Source: Roseburia hominis (GTDB lineage Bacteria; Bacillota; Clostridia; Lachnospirales; Lachnospiraceae). From it: a DNA stretch of 64,000 nt. A program made the translations under genes and the position numbers. The stretch is taken from contig JAETOE010000007.1 of NCBI GenBank assembly GCA_021771815.1, positions 35,106 through 99,105 on the forward strand, in the 5' to 3' direction. Below, piece after piece: positions 50,780 to 59,842 of the stretch (within the stretch, counting starts at the first letter, position 1; every line of letters starts with the position of its first letter). Below the pieces are notes generated by a model. It was not told where the DNA came from, ran no database searches, and saw only the letters and a program-made list of their open reading frames with translations.

Positions 50780-50938
50780 CTGCAATAGGAAATTGCGTCC
50801 TATTGCAGAAAAGCACTGCGTGCACAGATGCGCAGCTTGGCGCGCGGAACAAAAGCTGCGCTGCCAGAAAATTTGAAGTACGGGAGCGTGTGAAGCGCAC
50901 TTTTGTTCTATAGAATCCGGCAAAGCCGGATTCTTTCT
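50780..50938 (+). other. Array of three perfect hairpins in the gap before the band-7 gene
   Basis: Three stems follow each other: CTGCAATAGGA/TCCTATTGCAG (50780-50808), GCGCAGCTT/AAGCTGCGC (50830-50861) and GAATCCGGC/GCCGGATTC (50913-50933), the last followed by TTTCTT. The 304-bp gap holds nothing else apart from the preceding terminator. It may be a structured RNA or a set of regulatory hairpins. Confidence 0.5.
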
Positions 50939-51022
50939 TGTAATTTGAAATTAAATATAGTAATATGATATCTAACGGGAAATAATACATTCCATACATT
51001 GTAAGAGAAGAGGAGGATTATC

Positions 51023-51967
51023 ATGGGAGGATTTTTGATTGTTGCATTTGTAATCATGGTGATTCTGGCATTGCTGATCGTAGTGTCATGTATCAAAATC
51101 GTACCGCAGGCACATGCATTTATCGTAGAGCGGTTGGGAGGATATCTGGCAACCTGGCCGGTCGGTCTACATTTTATGATACCGTTCATTGACCGCGTTG
51201 CAAAGAAGGTGACATTGAAAGAGCAGGTGGTGGATTTTCCACCGCAGCCGGTTATCACCAAGGATAACGTAACGATGCAGATCGATACGGTTGTGTATTT
51301 TCAGATTACAGACCCGAAGCTGTATGCATACGGCGTAGAGAACCCGATTATGGCGATTGAGAACCTCACGGCGACCACGCTCCGTAATATCATCGGTGAC
51401 CTGGAGTTAGACGAGACGCTTACTTCCAGAGAGACGATCAATACACAGATGAGAGCGACGCTTGATGTCGCGACAGACCCGTGGGGTATCAAGGTAAACC
51501 GTGTAGAGTTAAAGAACATCATTCCGCCTGCAGCGATTCAGGATGCGATGGAGAAGCAGATGAAGGCGGAGCGTGAGCGAAGAGAAGCAATCCTTCGTGC
51601 GGAAGGTGAGAAGAAGTCTACCGTCCTTGTGGCAGAAGGTAAGAAGGAGTCTGCGATTCTTGACGCAGAGGCAGAGAAGCAGGCGGCGATCCTCCGCGCT
51701 GAGGCGAAGAAGGAAGCGACCATCCGTGAGGCAGAAGGTCAGGCAGAGGCAATTCTTAAGATTCAGCAGGCGAATGCAGACGGTCTGCGCATGATCAAGG
51801 AAGCTGCTCCGGATCAGAGCGTTATCCAGTTGAAGAGTCTGGAAGCATTTGCGAAGGCGGCAGACGGCAAGGCGACCAAGATCATCATTCCGTCCGAGAT
51901 TCAGGGAATTGCAGGACTTGCGAAATCCGTGACAGAGGTTGCAGCTCCGCGTCTGGATGCAGAATAA
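51023..51967 (+). CDS. SPFH/band 7 family membrane protein (stomatin/paraslipin-like)
   Basis: The 314-aa protein has one N-terminal membrane helix (residues 3-25). Its SPFH domain (about 25-200; QAHAFIVERLGGYLATWPVG, VTKDNV-like VITKDNVTMQID) is followed by a long Ala/Glu/Lys coiled coil (about 175-260) and a C-terminal oligomerisation stretch. These proteins form ring-like membrane scaffolds. The usual NfeD partner is not adjacent. GAGGAGG precedes the ATG. Confidence 0.93.
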   Translation: MGGFLIVAFVIMVILALLIVVSCIKIVPQAHAFIVERLGGYLATWPVGLHFMIPFIDRVAKKVTLKEQVVDFPPQPVITKDNVTMQIDTVVYFQITDPKLYAYGVENPIMAIENLTATTLRNIIGDLELDETLTSRETINTQMRATLDVATDPWGIKVNRVELKNIIPPAAIQDAMEKQMKAERERREAILRAEGEKKSTVLVAEGKKESAILDAEAEKQAAILRAEAKKEATIREAEGQAEAILKIQQANADGLRMIKEAAPDQSVIQLKSLEAFAKAADGKATKIIIPSEIQGIAGLAKSVTEVAAPRLDAE

Positions 51968-51991
51968 ACAGAACATAGGTTGCATGAATCC

Positions 51992-52026
51992 GCAGGCTGT
52001 CACATTTGTGGCAGCCTGCTTGTTCT
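51992..52026 (+). terminator. Terminator after the band-7 gene
   Basis: GCAGGCTG (51992-51999) pairs with CAGCCTGC (52012-52019), extended inwards by CACA/TGTG, and is followed by TTGTTCT. Confidence 0.65.
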
Positions 52027-52090
52027 CGCGCGCTTGGTAGCGCACGATTTTATAAATAAAGCCGTATTTGGCGAAAGTGAGGAGAATCAT

Positions 52091-53080
52091 ATGAATTTAA
52101 AAGGACGCAATTTTTTAAAACTCATGGATTACACACCTGAGGAGATTATATATCTGATCGATCTTGCGGCAGAACTTAAGGAGAAAAAGAAACAGGGAAT
52201 CCTGCATGACAGTCTGATCGGTAAGAATATTGCATTGATTTTTGAAAAAACGAGTACACGTACCCGCTGCTCCTTCGAGGTGGCGGCACACGATCTGGGG
52301 ATGCATGTGACGTACCTGGACCCGTCGGGCTCGCAGATCGGCAAGAAAGAGAGCATCCCGGATACTGCTCGGGTCCTGGGACGCATGTTCGACGGTATTG
52401 AGTACCGTGGTTACGGGCAGGAGATAGTGGAGGAGCTTGCAGAATACGCCGGAGTTCCGGTCTGGAACGGACTGACCAATGAATTTCATCCGACACAGAT
52501 GCTTGCCGATATGCTGACGATCCGCGAGCACCTTGGAAGGTTAAAGGGCGTCAAGCTTGTATACATGGGGGATGCCCGTTATAATATGGGAAATTCCCTG
52601 ATGGTGACCTGCGCGAAGCTTGGCATGGATTTCGTGGCGTGCACCTCGAAGAAGTATTTCCCGAACGAGGAACTTGTGGAGTACTGCAAGAAGACAGCGG
52701 AGGAGACGGGGGCGACGATTACGCTCACCGATGATGTAACCGAGGGAACGAAGGACGCGGACGTTATTTATACCGATGTGTGGGTGTCCATGGGCGAACC
52801 GGATGAAATCTGGGAGGAGCGTCTGCGCGATCTGATGCCGTATCAGGTAAATAAGGCGGCGATGGCAAATGCGAAGCCAGGTGCGATTTTCATGCATTGT
52901 CTGCCGGCTTTCCATGACTTAAAGACCAAGATTGGAAAAGAAGTCTATGAGAAATTCGGTTACAGCGAGCTGGAGGTCACGGACGAGGTATTTGAGAGCG
53001 CGCAGTCGGTCGTATTTGACGAGGCGGAGAACCGTATGCATACGATCAAAGCAGTGATGCTTGCGACGCTTAGCGAATAA
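52091..53080 (+). CDS. argF: Ornithine carbamoyltransferase
   Basis: The 329-aa enzyme makes citrulline from ornithine and carbamoyl phosphate, in arginine synthesis or in the arginine deiminase route. The carbamoyl-phosphate site STRTRCSF, the segment [12 protein letters not shown] and the ornithine loop HCLPAFHD are present. No other arginine genes are adjacent, so biosynthetic (argF) or catabolic (arcB) use cannot be separated. GAGGAG lies 6 nt before the ATG at 52091. Confidence 0.94.
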   Translation: MNLKGRNFLKLMDYTPEEIIYLIDLAAELKEKKKQGILHDSLIGKNIALIFEKTSTRTRCSFEVAAHDLGMHVTYLDPSGSQIGKKESIPDTARVLGRMFDGIEYRGYGQEIVEELAEYAGVPVWNGLTNEFHPTQMLADMLTIREHLGRLKGVKLVYMGDARYNMGNSLMVTCAKLGMDFVACTSKKYFPNEELVEYCKKTAEETGATITLTDDVTEGTKDADVIYTDVWVSMGEPDEIWEERLRDLMPYQVNKAAMANAKPGAIFMHCLPAFHDLKTKIGKEVYEKFGYSELEVTDEVFESAQSVVFDEAENRMHTIKAVMLATLSE

Positions 53081-53118
53081 TATATCAGAAGATTTGAAAG
53101 AGATGGGACGGCGATAGT

Positions 53119-54096
53119 ATGAGAACAGAATTACTTACCGTGTTAAGAGAAGCGGGGGACTATGTGTCCGGGCAGGATCTGTGCGAGAAGTTCGGCGTTT
53201 CAAGAACCGCCATCTGGAAGGGCATCAATCAGCTCAAGGAGGCGGGCTATGAGATCGAGGCGGTACAGAACAAGGGCTATAAGCTTGTGTCTGTACCGGA
53301 TTCTCTGAGCGAGGAAGAGTTAAAGAGTATTCGCCGGACGGAGTGGGTGGGAGAGGAAATTTTCTATTTCCCGGTTATTGATTCGACGAATACAAAGGCG
53401 AAGCAGCTTGCGGAAGAAGGCTATCCCGGCGGAACGCTCGTGGTCGCGGAGCAGCAGGATGCAGGCAAGGGCAGAAGGGGCAGAAGCTGGGAGTCTCCGC
53501 GCGGCATGAGCATTTACATGACGCTGATGCTGAAACCGGAAATCGACCCGAACAACGCTTCCATGCTGACGCTTGTCGCCGCGCTCGCGGTGTCCGCGGC
53601 GGTAAGGAAGCTGACAGGCAGACCGGCGGGCATCAAGTGGCCGAATGATATCGTAATGAACGGGAAAAAAATCTGTGGCATCCTCACGGAAATGAGCGCA
53701 CAGTTTGATTATGTAAATCATATCGTGATCGGAATCGGAATTAATGTGAATAATGAGTCTTTTCCGGAGGAGATTGCCCAGATGGCGACATCGCTGTATC
53801 TGGAAACGGGCGAGCGGTATAATCGTGCGGCGCTTATGGAGGAGGTCTGGGAGCAGTTCGAGCACTATTATGCCGCGTTCCTTAAGACGGAGGATTTGAG
53901 CGGGCTGGTGAAGGAATACAACGCGCATCTTGTGAACATGCATCAGATCGTGAGTGTACTTGATCCCAAAGAGCCATTTGAGGGCAAAGCGATGGGAATC
54001 ACTCCGCGCGGGGAACTGATCGTGGACACATGGGAGAGCAGAAAGCTCGTCTCGGCAGGCGAAGTTTCCGTCCGGGGAATCTATGGATACGTGTGA
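53119..54096 (+). CDS. birA: Bifunctional biotin-protein ligase/biotin operon repressor
   Basis: The 325-aa protein has an N-terminal winged-helix DNA-binding domain (residues 1-65; GVSRTAIWKGINQLKEAGYEI). The ligase domain carries the biotinyl-AMP loop KGRRGRSWESPRG near residue 118 and KWPNDIVMNGKKICGIL. A small C-terminal SH3-like domain follows. It activates biotin, joins it to carboxylases, and represses biotin genes. The 38-nt gap to argF has no terminator. Confidence 0.95.
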   Translation: MRTELLTVLREAGDYVSGQDLCEKFGVSRTAIWKGINQLKEAGYEIEAVQNKGYKLVSVPDSLSEEELKSIRRTEWVGEEIFYFPVIDSTNTKAKQLAEEGYPGGTLVVAEQQDAGKGRRGRSWESPRGMSIYMTLMLKPEIDPNNASMLTLVAALAVSAAVRKLTGRPAGIKWPNDIVMNGKKICGILTEMSAQFDYVNHIVIGIGINVNNESFPEEIAQMATSLYLETGERYNRAALMEEVWEQFEHYYAAFLKTEDLSGLVKEYNAHLVNMHQIVSVLDPKEPFEGKAMGITPRGELIVDTWESRKLVSAGEVSVRGIYGYV

Positions 54097-54160
54097 GCCC
54101 AAAAGGGCGCCGCAGGAAGTCGGCATGAATGATTCGGGATAAGCTGAGGAAAGGATATAT

Positions 54161-54517
54161 ATGGAAGAGGTAGTATTGTGCGGTGCGAGCGCTTACAATA
54201 AGAAGTTTTATCTGAACGAGGATTTTGCCGGGCTGCCGAAGCAGGTGAAGGACGAGCTTAAGATCATGTGCGTCCTGTTCACGGAGGACGTCGGCGGGAT
54301 TTTCCAGCTTGTCTTTAACGGGGATGGCGAATTGGAATTCCGCACTTCCTATGATGAGGGAGATTTACTGTATGACGATATCGGCTGTGGCCTTAAAATC
54401 AAGCAGCTTCAGCAGACCAAGGAGGACTTGCTTAAGGCGCTCCAGATGTATTATAAGCTTTTGTACATAGGACCAGACGAAGAAAGGATGGATAACGACT
54501 ATGATAATGACTATTGA
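54161..54517 (+). CDS. DUF6145-like protein
   Basis: The 118-aa soluble protein has no motif of known function. Recognisable stretches include [20 protein letters not shown] and [18 protein letters not shown]. Proteins of this form commonly sit beside birA and coaX in Lachnospiraceae (from memory, DUF6145). Its end overlaps the start of coaX by 17 nt, so the two are translationally coupled. Confidence 0.75.
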   Translation: MEEVVLCGASAYNKKFYLNEDFAGLPKQVKDELKIMCVLFTEDVGGIFQLVFNGDGELEFRTSYDEGDLLYDDIGCGLKIKQLQQTKEDLLKALQMYYKLLYIGPDEERMDNDYDNDY

Positions 54518-55301
54518 TGTGGGGAATACCAATATCACAGTGGGCGTATTTTCCGGGGACGATGTTGCAGCAAGCTTCCGTATTACGACAAAGATGCCGC
54601 GCACATCGGACGAGTACGGAATGCTGCTGACGAATTTGTTAGAGCAGAATGATATCCGGCACGATGAGATCGATGACGCGATTATTGCGTCCGTGGTGCC
54701 GAATGTGATGCATGCATTAGAAGGCGCGATTGTGAAATATTTTGGTATCCGCCCGATCGTGATCGAGCCGGGAACCAAAACAGGAATTCGTATAGTCACG
54801 GAGAACCCGCGCCAGATCGGAGCGGACCGCATTGTAGATGCGGCTGCTGCGTATGAGTTGTACGGTGGTCCGGTGCTTGTGCTGGATTTCGGAACGGCAA
54901 CGACTTATGATCTTGTGGACAAGGATGGTGCGTTTGTCTCAGGGGTAACGGCTCCGGGTATCCGCATTTCCGCGAAGGCACTGTGGGAGGACGCAGCGAA
55001 GCTGCCGGAGATTGAGATCAGAAAACCGGCGAGCATTCTTGCAAAGGAGACGATTTCTTCGATGCAGGCGGGACTTGTTTACGGGCAGATCGGGCAGACG
55101 GAATATATCATCCGTCATATGATCGATGAGGCGAACATGGGCGAGGTCAAGGTCGTTGCGACCGGAGGACTCGGAAGAATTATTGCGAGCGAGACGACGA
55201 TGATTGACGTGTATGACCCCAATCTGACATTAAAGGGTATGAACCTGATCTATAAGAAGCAGAATCGCAAAAATGGGAAGATTAAGCCACAGGAAAAGTA
55301 A
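54501..55301 (+). CDS. coaX: Type III pantothenate kinase
   Basis: The 266-aa enzyme makes 4'-phosphopantothenate, the first step to coenzyme A. The ASKHA-fold motifs are [12 protein letters not shown] (phosphate 1), [27 protein letters not shown] (phosphate 2) and ATGGLG. The start is ATG 54501 or 54507; both keep the motif. It lies in the birA-coaX-dusB-greA-lysS chain. Confidence 0.95.
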   Translation: MIMTIDVGNTNITVGVFSGDDVAASFRITTKMPRTSDEYGMLLTNLLEQNDIRHDEIDDAIIASVVPNVMHALEGAIVKYFGIRPIVIEPGTKTGIRIVTENPRQIGADRIVDAAAAYELYGGPVLVLDFGTATTYDLVDKDGAFVSGVTAPGIRISAKALWEDAAKLPEIEIRKPASILAKETISSMQAGLVYGQIGQTEYIIRHMIDEANMGEVKVVATGGLGRIIASETTMIDVYDPNLTLKGMNLIYKKQNRKNGKIKPQEK

Positions 55302-55319
55302 GCGGAAGAAATAGGCGGT

Positions 55320-56309
55320 ATGGATATTATCAGACCTTTGCAAATTGGAAACGTAACGTTGGAAAATAACTTGATATTGGCACCGATGGCAGGCGTGAGC
55401 GACCTGCCATTTCGCTTGCTCTGCAGGGAACAGGGGGCGGGGCTGGTGTGCATGGAGATGGTCAGTGCCAAGGCGATTCTGTATGGGAATCGGAATACGG
55501 AAGAGCTTCTTACGATCGACCCCGGTGAGCATCCCGTGTCGCTTCAGCTTTTTGGCTCGGACCCGGATATCATCAGCGAGATGGCAAAGCAAATTGAGGA
55601 GCGTCCGTTCGATATTTTAGACATTAATATGGGCTGCCCGGTTCCGAAAATCGTGGGAAATGGCGACGGCTCGGCACTGATGAAAAATCCGGTTCTTGCC
55701 GGGAAAATCATCGAGAAGACGGTGCGGGCAATCGACAAGCCGGTGACGGTCAAAATCCGCAAGGGCTTTGATGATGCGCATGTCAATGCCGTGGAAATGG
55801 CGCATATCGCCGAGGAGTCCGGCGCCGCGGCGGTTGCGGTACACGGGAGGACAAGAGAACAGTTCTACTCCGGCAAGGCGGACTGGGAGATTATCTGTGC
55901 GGTGAAGGAGGCGGTTTCCATTCCGGTCATCGGAAACGGGGATATTAACACGGCGCAGGACGTCGCAGCAATGGCGGAACAGACAGGCTGTGACGGGTTT
56001 ATGATCGCGCGCGGAGCGGAGGGAAATCCGTGGATTTTTGCGCAGATTCTGCATTATTTTAAGACGGGCGAGATGCTTCCCAAACCCACATTTGCCGAAG
56101 TGACGGACATGCTGCTGCGCCATGCGCGGATGCAGCTCGCCTTCAAAGGCGACTATACGGGAATCCGTGAAATACGCAAGCACGCGGCGTGGTACACGGC
56201 AGGCTACCGCAATTCTTCGAAGCTCCGGGGAAGGATCAACGAAGTGGAAACTTATGAGCAGCTCGAGGCATTATTCAGGGAAGTGCAATCATATAATGAA
56301 GAAATATAA
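55320..56309 (+). CDS. dusB: tRNA-dihydrouridine synthase
   Basis: The 329-aa flavoenzyme reduces uridine in the tRNA D-loop. The N-terminal barrel shows LAPMAGVSDLPFR, the catalytic cysteine is in DINMGCPVPKIVGNGDGSAL, and VHGRTREQFYSG and IGNGDI follow. The C-terminal helical domain is complete. The position next to coaX and greA-lysS is common in Firmicutes. Confidence 0.95.
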   Translation: MDIIRPLQIGNVTLENNLILAPMAGVSDLPFRLLCREQGAGLVCMEMVSAKAILYGNRNTEELLTIDPGEHPVSLQLFGSDPDIISEMAKQIEERPFDILDINMGCPVPKIVGNGDGSALMKNPVLAGKIIEKTVRAIDKPVTVKIRKGFDDAHVNAVEMAHIAEESGAAAVAVHGRTREQFYSGKADWEIICAVKEAVSIPVIGNGDINTAQDVAAMAEQTGCDGFMIARGAEGNPWIFAQILHYFKTGEMLPKPTFAEVTDMLLRHARMQLAFKGDYTGIREIRKHAAWYTAGYRNSSKLRGRINEVETYEQLEALFREVQSYNEEI

Positions 56310-56327
56310 TTGCAGGACAGAAAGAAA

Positions 56328-56930
56328 ATGTCATATGCCAATGAATTTTTGCGGAATTTCCGCCCCGTTTTCTTTGGTATTTTAAAGGAGCGCGGGATTG
56401 CGCCCCAGCGGGTGGAACTTGAGGTGATCGATGAGGAGTCCGAGCAGGGAAGTATGTTTGAGCCGGCGGATGTGCGGGATGTGTTGGAGCAGCTTGCGGA
56501 TGATTTGAATTTTCTCTCGATTTATACGGAGCGCCCCGCATATTTTTATGAATTTGCTGAGAGAATGTATGAGGAGAACGGGCTGGTCGTGATGCTTTTT
56601 TCCAAGCGGGAGCTTTCTGCGGCACGGCAGCGAACCGGGCATGCGGGGCGGAGAGCCGGGCATGCGGGGCAGCGAGGATATACCACGGCGGGCAGAAGGA
56701 TGGATACATGGAAGCTGCTGCTGGATTTTGAGTGGGAGGGTGATTGCTATACGGGACAGATGGGAGAGGGCAGAGCCTACATCCCAATTCACAAAAAGCC
56801 TTGGAAACAGGGGGAAAATCTTGACATCATGGTGCCTATCGGTTATAATACTGTGATTGTTAAGGGCTTGCAGACACAGCAGGGGAAGCTTGGACGAGAC
56901 AGGTTTGAAGAAGCTTTTTATGGAAGTTGA
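56328..56930 (+). CDS. Hypothetical protein between dusB and greA
   Basis: The 200-aa soluble protein has two parts: residues 1-95 ([23 protein letters not shown]) and a beta-rich C-terminal half ([19 protein letters not shown]). They are joined by a short basic repeat, [13 protein letters not shown]. No known domain is recognised. ATG 56328 is preferred; TTG 56310 directly after the dusB stop is possible, and neither has a strong ribosome binding site. Co-transcription with dusB is likely. Confidence 0.65.
   Translation: MSYANEFLRNFRPVFFGILKERGIAPQRVELEVIDEESEQGSMFEPADVRDVLEQLADDLNFLSIYTERPAYFYEFAERMYEENGLVVMLFSKRELSAARQRTGHAGRRAGHAGQRGYTTAGRRMDTWKLLLDFEWEGDCYTGQMGEGRAYIPIHKKPWKQGENLDIMVPIGYNTVIVKGLQTQQGKLGRDRFEEAFYGS
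56635..56672 (+). repeat. Short 21-bp tandem repeat in the hypothetical gene
   Basis: CCGGGCATGCGGGGC occurs at 56635 and again at 56656, a 21-bp period. It codes the basic repeat RxGHAGx in the linker. The in-frame length suggests simple slippage. Confidence 0.7.
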
Positions 56931-56959
56931 TAAAATGTACAAAGAAGGGTAGAAGGGCT

Positions 56960-57442
56960 ATGGACAAGAAAAATATTCTGACTTACGAAGGACTTAAGAA
57001 ACTGGAGGACGAGTTAGAGGAGTTAAAGGTCGTAAAGAGAAAAGAAGTCTCTCAGAAGATCAAGGAAGCAAGGGAACAGGGCGATTTGTCCGAGAACGCG
57101 GAGTACGATGCTGCAAAGGACGAGCAGAGAGACATTGAGGCGCGTATCGAAGAGCTTGAGAAGATTCTTAAGAACGCAGAGGTATTCGTCGAGGAAGAGG
57201 TTGATCTCGATAAGGTAAGCATCGGCTGTCAGGTCAAGATTCTTGACTGTGAATTTGACGAGGAATTAGAGTACAAGATTGTTGGTTCTACCGAGGCGAA
57301 CAGCTTAAAGGGCAAGATTTCCAATGAGTCTCCGGTCGGAAAAGCGCTTCTTGGCAAAAAGATCGGCGATACCGTAACCGTATCTACCCCGGCAGGAGAG
57401 TTTTCATACAAGATCATTTCTATTCACAGATCGAACGAATAG
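56960..57442 (+). CDS. greA: Transcription elongation factor GreA
   Basis: The 160-aa protein rescues backtracked RNA polymerase. The N-terminal coiled coil ([19 protein letters not shown], with the conserved acidic tip) and the C-terminal FKBP-like domain ([18 protein letters not shown]) are complete. The ATG at 56960 gives the family N-terminus. lysS follows after 26 nt. Confidence 0.96.
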   Translation: MDKKNILTYEGLKKLEDELEELKVVKRKEVSQKIKEAREQGDLSENAEYDAAKDEQRDIEARIEELEKILKNAEVFVEEEVDLDKVSIGCQVKILDCEFDEELEYKIVGSTEANSLKGKISNESPVGKALLGKKIGDTVTVSTPAGEFSYKIISIHRSNE

Positions 57443-57468
57443 TAGTAAGCGATAAATGGAGGAAGAGC

Positions 57469-58953
57469 ATGGCAGAGCAGAATAACAATCAGCAGGATGT
57501 GAATCAGTTGCTTAAGGTTCGCTACGAAAAGCTGCATGAATTGCAGGAGAACGGTAAGGATCCGTTTGTCATCACAAAGTATGATGTGACGAACCACAGC
57601 GCGGATATCAAGGAGCATTATGAGGAGATGGAGGGCAAAGAGGTATCTCTTGCCGGACGCATGATGTTCAAGCGTGTCATGGGCAAAGCATCCTTCTGCA
57701 ATATTCAGGATCTTAAGGGACGCATCCAGATTTATGTCGCAAGGGATGACATCGGGGAGGATTCGTACAAGGATTTTAAGAAATATGATGTGGGCGATAT
57801 TCTTGGCGTGAAGGGAATTGTCTTTAAGACGAAGACGGGCGAGATATCCGTTCATGCATCCGAAGTGACGCTGCTTTCCAAGAGCCTGCAGATTCTGCCG
57901 GAGAAGTTCCATGGTCTGACCGATACGGATACCAGATACCGCCAGAGGTATGTGGATCTGATCATGAATGAGGAAGTAAAGGATACATTTGTAAAGCGTT
58001 CTAAGGTCATCAGCACGATTCGCCGTTATCTTGACGGACAGGGCTTTATGGAGGTCGAGACGCCGATGCTCGTATCGAATGCAGGCGGCGCGTCGGCAAG
58101 ACCGTTCGAGACGCATTTCAACGCGCTCGACGAGGACTTAAAGCTTCGCATTTCTCTGGAACTTTATTTGAAGAGACTGATCGTCGGAGGAATGGAGCGC
58201 GTCTACGAAATCGGGCGTGTATTCCGCAACGAGGGCCTTGACACCAGACACAATCCGGAGTTTACATTGATGGAGTTGTATCAGGCATACACGGATTATC
58301 ACGGCATGATGGACTTGACCGAGAACCTTTACCGCTATGTGGCAAAGGAAGTGACGGGTTCCGAGATCCTCACTTACGGCGAGCACACGATGGATTTATC
58401 CAAGCCGTTCGAGCGCATCACGATGGTGGACGCCGTGAAGAAGTATGCAAACGTAGACTTTAATGAGGTAAAGGATACCGCGGAGGCAAAGAAGCTTGCG
58501 GACGAGCATCACATTGAGTACGAGGAACGCCACGAGAAGGGCGATATCTTAAATCTGTTCTTCGAGGAGTATGTTGAGGAGCATTTGATTCAGCCGACGT
58601 TTGTCATGGATCATCCAATCGAGATTTCCCCGCTCACGAAGAAGAAGCCGGAGAACCCGGATTATGTAGAGCGTTTTGAGTTCTTCATGAACGGCTGGGA
58701 GATGGCGAATGCTTACTCCGAGTTAAATGATCCTGAGGATCAGCGTCGCCGCTTCGAGGCACAGGAGGCGCTGCTTGCTGCCGGTGATGACGAGGCGAAC
58801 CACACGGACGAGGATTTCCTCAACGCTCTGGCGATCGGTATGCCGCCGACGGGGGGAATCGGATTCGGTATTGACAGAATGGTCATGATGATGACGGACA
58901 GCCCGGCGATAAGGGATGTGCTGTTGTTCCCGACAATGCGAACAGTCGATTAA
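57469..58953 (+). CDS. lysS: Lysyl-tRNA synthetase, class II
   Basis: The 494-aa enzyme charges tRNA-Lys. An OB-fold anticodon domain (about residues 60-165) is followed by the class II core with motif 2 (YEIGRVFRNEGLDTRHNPEFT) and motif 3 (GIGFGIDRMVMMMTD). The C-terminus ends FPTMRTVD. GGAGGAAGAG precedes the ATG. The 3' end adjoins a predicted attachment region, so the last codons may have been re-made by integration of the downstream element. Confidence 0.96.
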   Translation: MAEQNNNQQDVNQLLKVRYEKLHELQENGKDPFVITKYDVTNHSADIKEHYEEMEGKEVSLAGRMMFKRVMGKASFCNIQDLKGRIQIYVARDDIGEDSYKDFKKYDVGDILGVKGIVFKTKTGEISVHASEVTLLSKSLQILPEKFHGLTDTDTRYRQRYVDLIMNEEVKDTFVKRSKVISTIRRYLDGQGFMEVETPMLVSNAGGASARPFETHFNALDEDLKLRISLELYLKRLIVGGMERVYEIGRVFRNEGLDTRHNPEFTLMELYQAYTDYHGMMDLTENLYRYVAKEVTGSEILTYGEHTMDLSKPFERITMVDAVKKYANVDFNEVKDTAEAKKLADEHHIEYEERHEKGDILNLFFEEYVEEHLIQPTFVMDHPIEISPLTKKKPENPDYVERFEFFMNGWEMANAYSELNDPEDQRRRFEAQEALLAAGDDEANHTDEDFLNALAIGMPPTGGIGFGIDRMVMMMTDSPAIRDVLLFPTMRTVD

Positions 58954-59031
58954 AAAGTCCAGTAAAATCAAGGGTTTGCGGTATTTGAAGTTGCGAACTA
59001 CAACAAATTTACAACAATTTTACAACGCATA
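58930..59031. other. Candidate left attachment site (attL) at the 3' end of lysS
   Basis: The stop of lysS is followed by an AT-rich stretch resembling recombinase core regions. Three copies of TACAAC then start at 58999, 59010 and 59021, exactly 11 bp apart, like arm-type integrase sites. Downstream genes are typical of conjugative elements. The matching right end is outside the window. Confidence 0.5.
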
Positions 59032-59095
59032 ACGAAGAATAATAAGCGTTAATGAATAGTTGTACTCATAAATCCAATTCAATATTTTGTACGTT

Positions 59096-59140
59096 AAGGA
59101 CATTTTTCTAAGAGAAATTTTAGGGAAGTGTCCTTTTTTG
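59096..59140 (+). terminator. Terminator ahead of the first element gene
   Basis: AAGGACA (59096-59102) pairs with TGTCCTT (59129-59135) and is followed by TTTT. It probably isolates the element from lysS transcription. Confidence 0.6.
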
Positions 59141-59181
59141 TTATGGTCAGCAAAGCAAAATAAGAAATGGAGGAAAAAAGA

Positions 59182-59643
59182 ATGAGCAGTACAGCGTTAG
59201 GAGCAGAGAAAGCGGTTATTTTTATCAGCGAAGCACATGAGAAGTTCTACTATGAGAAATTGAAAGAGGTCAGGTATCAGGATGTGTATCACAAGGCGCT
59301 TGTCTATTGTCTTGGTATCAGCAATGACACAAGAAGGAACATTAAAAGCATTTATGATTTTAAGACAGGCTGTGTAAAAACAGAATGCCTGCATGAAGGC
59401 TGGCAGACCAGCGGAAGCGTAAAGGTGGTCAGAATGGCGTTCAACCTATACTGCAATGGTACGCCAAGCGTTCTTGATTACGATGATGCGGAGAAACAGG
59501 TGGACGAGTGCAGGAATTACACAGTGGAGGAACTGTTCTGCTGTGCCTACGCACCTTATTTTTGGCAGGCGGTACAGATACGGTATCCGGAGTACGCAAC
59601 GTATAACCACAATCTGTATGCCATGTTTGGAGGACAGGATTAA
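59182..59643 (+). CDS. DUF6075-like protein of the mobile element
   Basis: The 153-aa soluble protein contains FISEAHEKFYYEKLKEV and HKALVYCLGISNDTRRNI, as I recall for DUF6075 proteins in clostridial mobile elements. No function is known. The ATG at 59182 is chosen because GGAGG lies 11 nt upstream; ATG 59167 overlaps that site. Its stop overlaps the next start (TAATG). Confidence 0.75.
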   Translation: MSSTALGAEKAVIFISEAHEKFYYEKLKEVRYQDVYHKALVYCLGISNDTRRNIKSIYDFKTGCVKTECLHEGWQTSGSVKVVRMAFNLYCNGTPSVLDYDDAEKQVDECRNYTVEELFCCAYAPYFWQAVQIRYPEYATYNHNLYAMFGGQD

Positions 59644-59819
59644 TGTTAAAAGTCAGGCTTATGGGAACAAAGAACGATATTAAGTGGTTTGGGAAGATTT
59701 TACAGAGAAATTCCAAAATCGAAGTGACGGAGTTTTCTGATTTGTTCCCGAACAAAGGGACAAAGAAATATTACAGGGCTTATGTGGAAGTCAAAAAAAG
59801 CAACATAAAAGAATCATAG
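59643..59819 (+). CDS. Small DUF3970-like protein (58 aa)
   Basis: The gene starts at ATG 59643, overlapping the previous stop by 1 nt. The protein is basic and beta/alpha in pattern: MLKVRLMGTKNDIKWFGKIL and KKYYRAYVEVKK. From memory it matches the DUF3970 group seen in conjugative elements. The function is unknown. parA follows after 23 nt. Confidence 0.75.
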   Translation: MLKVRLMGTKNDIKWFGKILQRNSKIEVTEFSDLFPNKGTKKYYRAYVEVKKSNIKES

Positions 59820-59842
59820 CAGAAGCAAAGGAGAGTTTAATC

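Noticed and set aside
51968..52090. Riboswitch or arginine-repressor site upstream of argF
   Set aside because: Only a terminator hairpin and short GC palindromes are visible. No known riboswitch core or convincing ARG box was found. T-box cores were also not seen upstream of lysS.
51980..52090. A 37-codon N-terminal extension of argF
   Set aside because: It reads through the band-7 terminator and lacks a ribosome binding site. GAGGAG before ATG 52091 gives the normal enzyme N-terminus.
58954..59181. A tRNA or CRISPR array at the element boundary
   Set aside because: No cloverleaf or regular spacer-repeat pattern is present. The three short repeats are only 11 bp apart, so there are no spacers. 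No tRNA, rRNA or CRISPR was found elsewhere in the window either.
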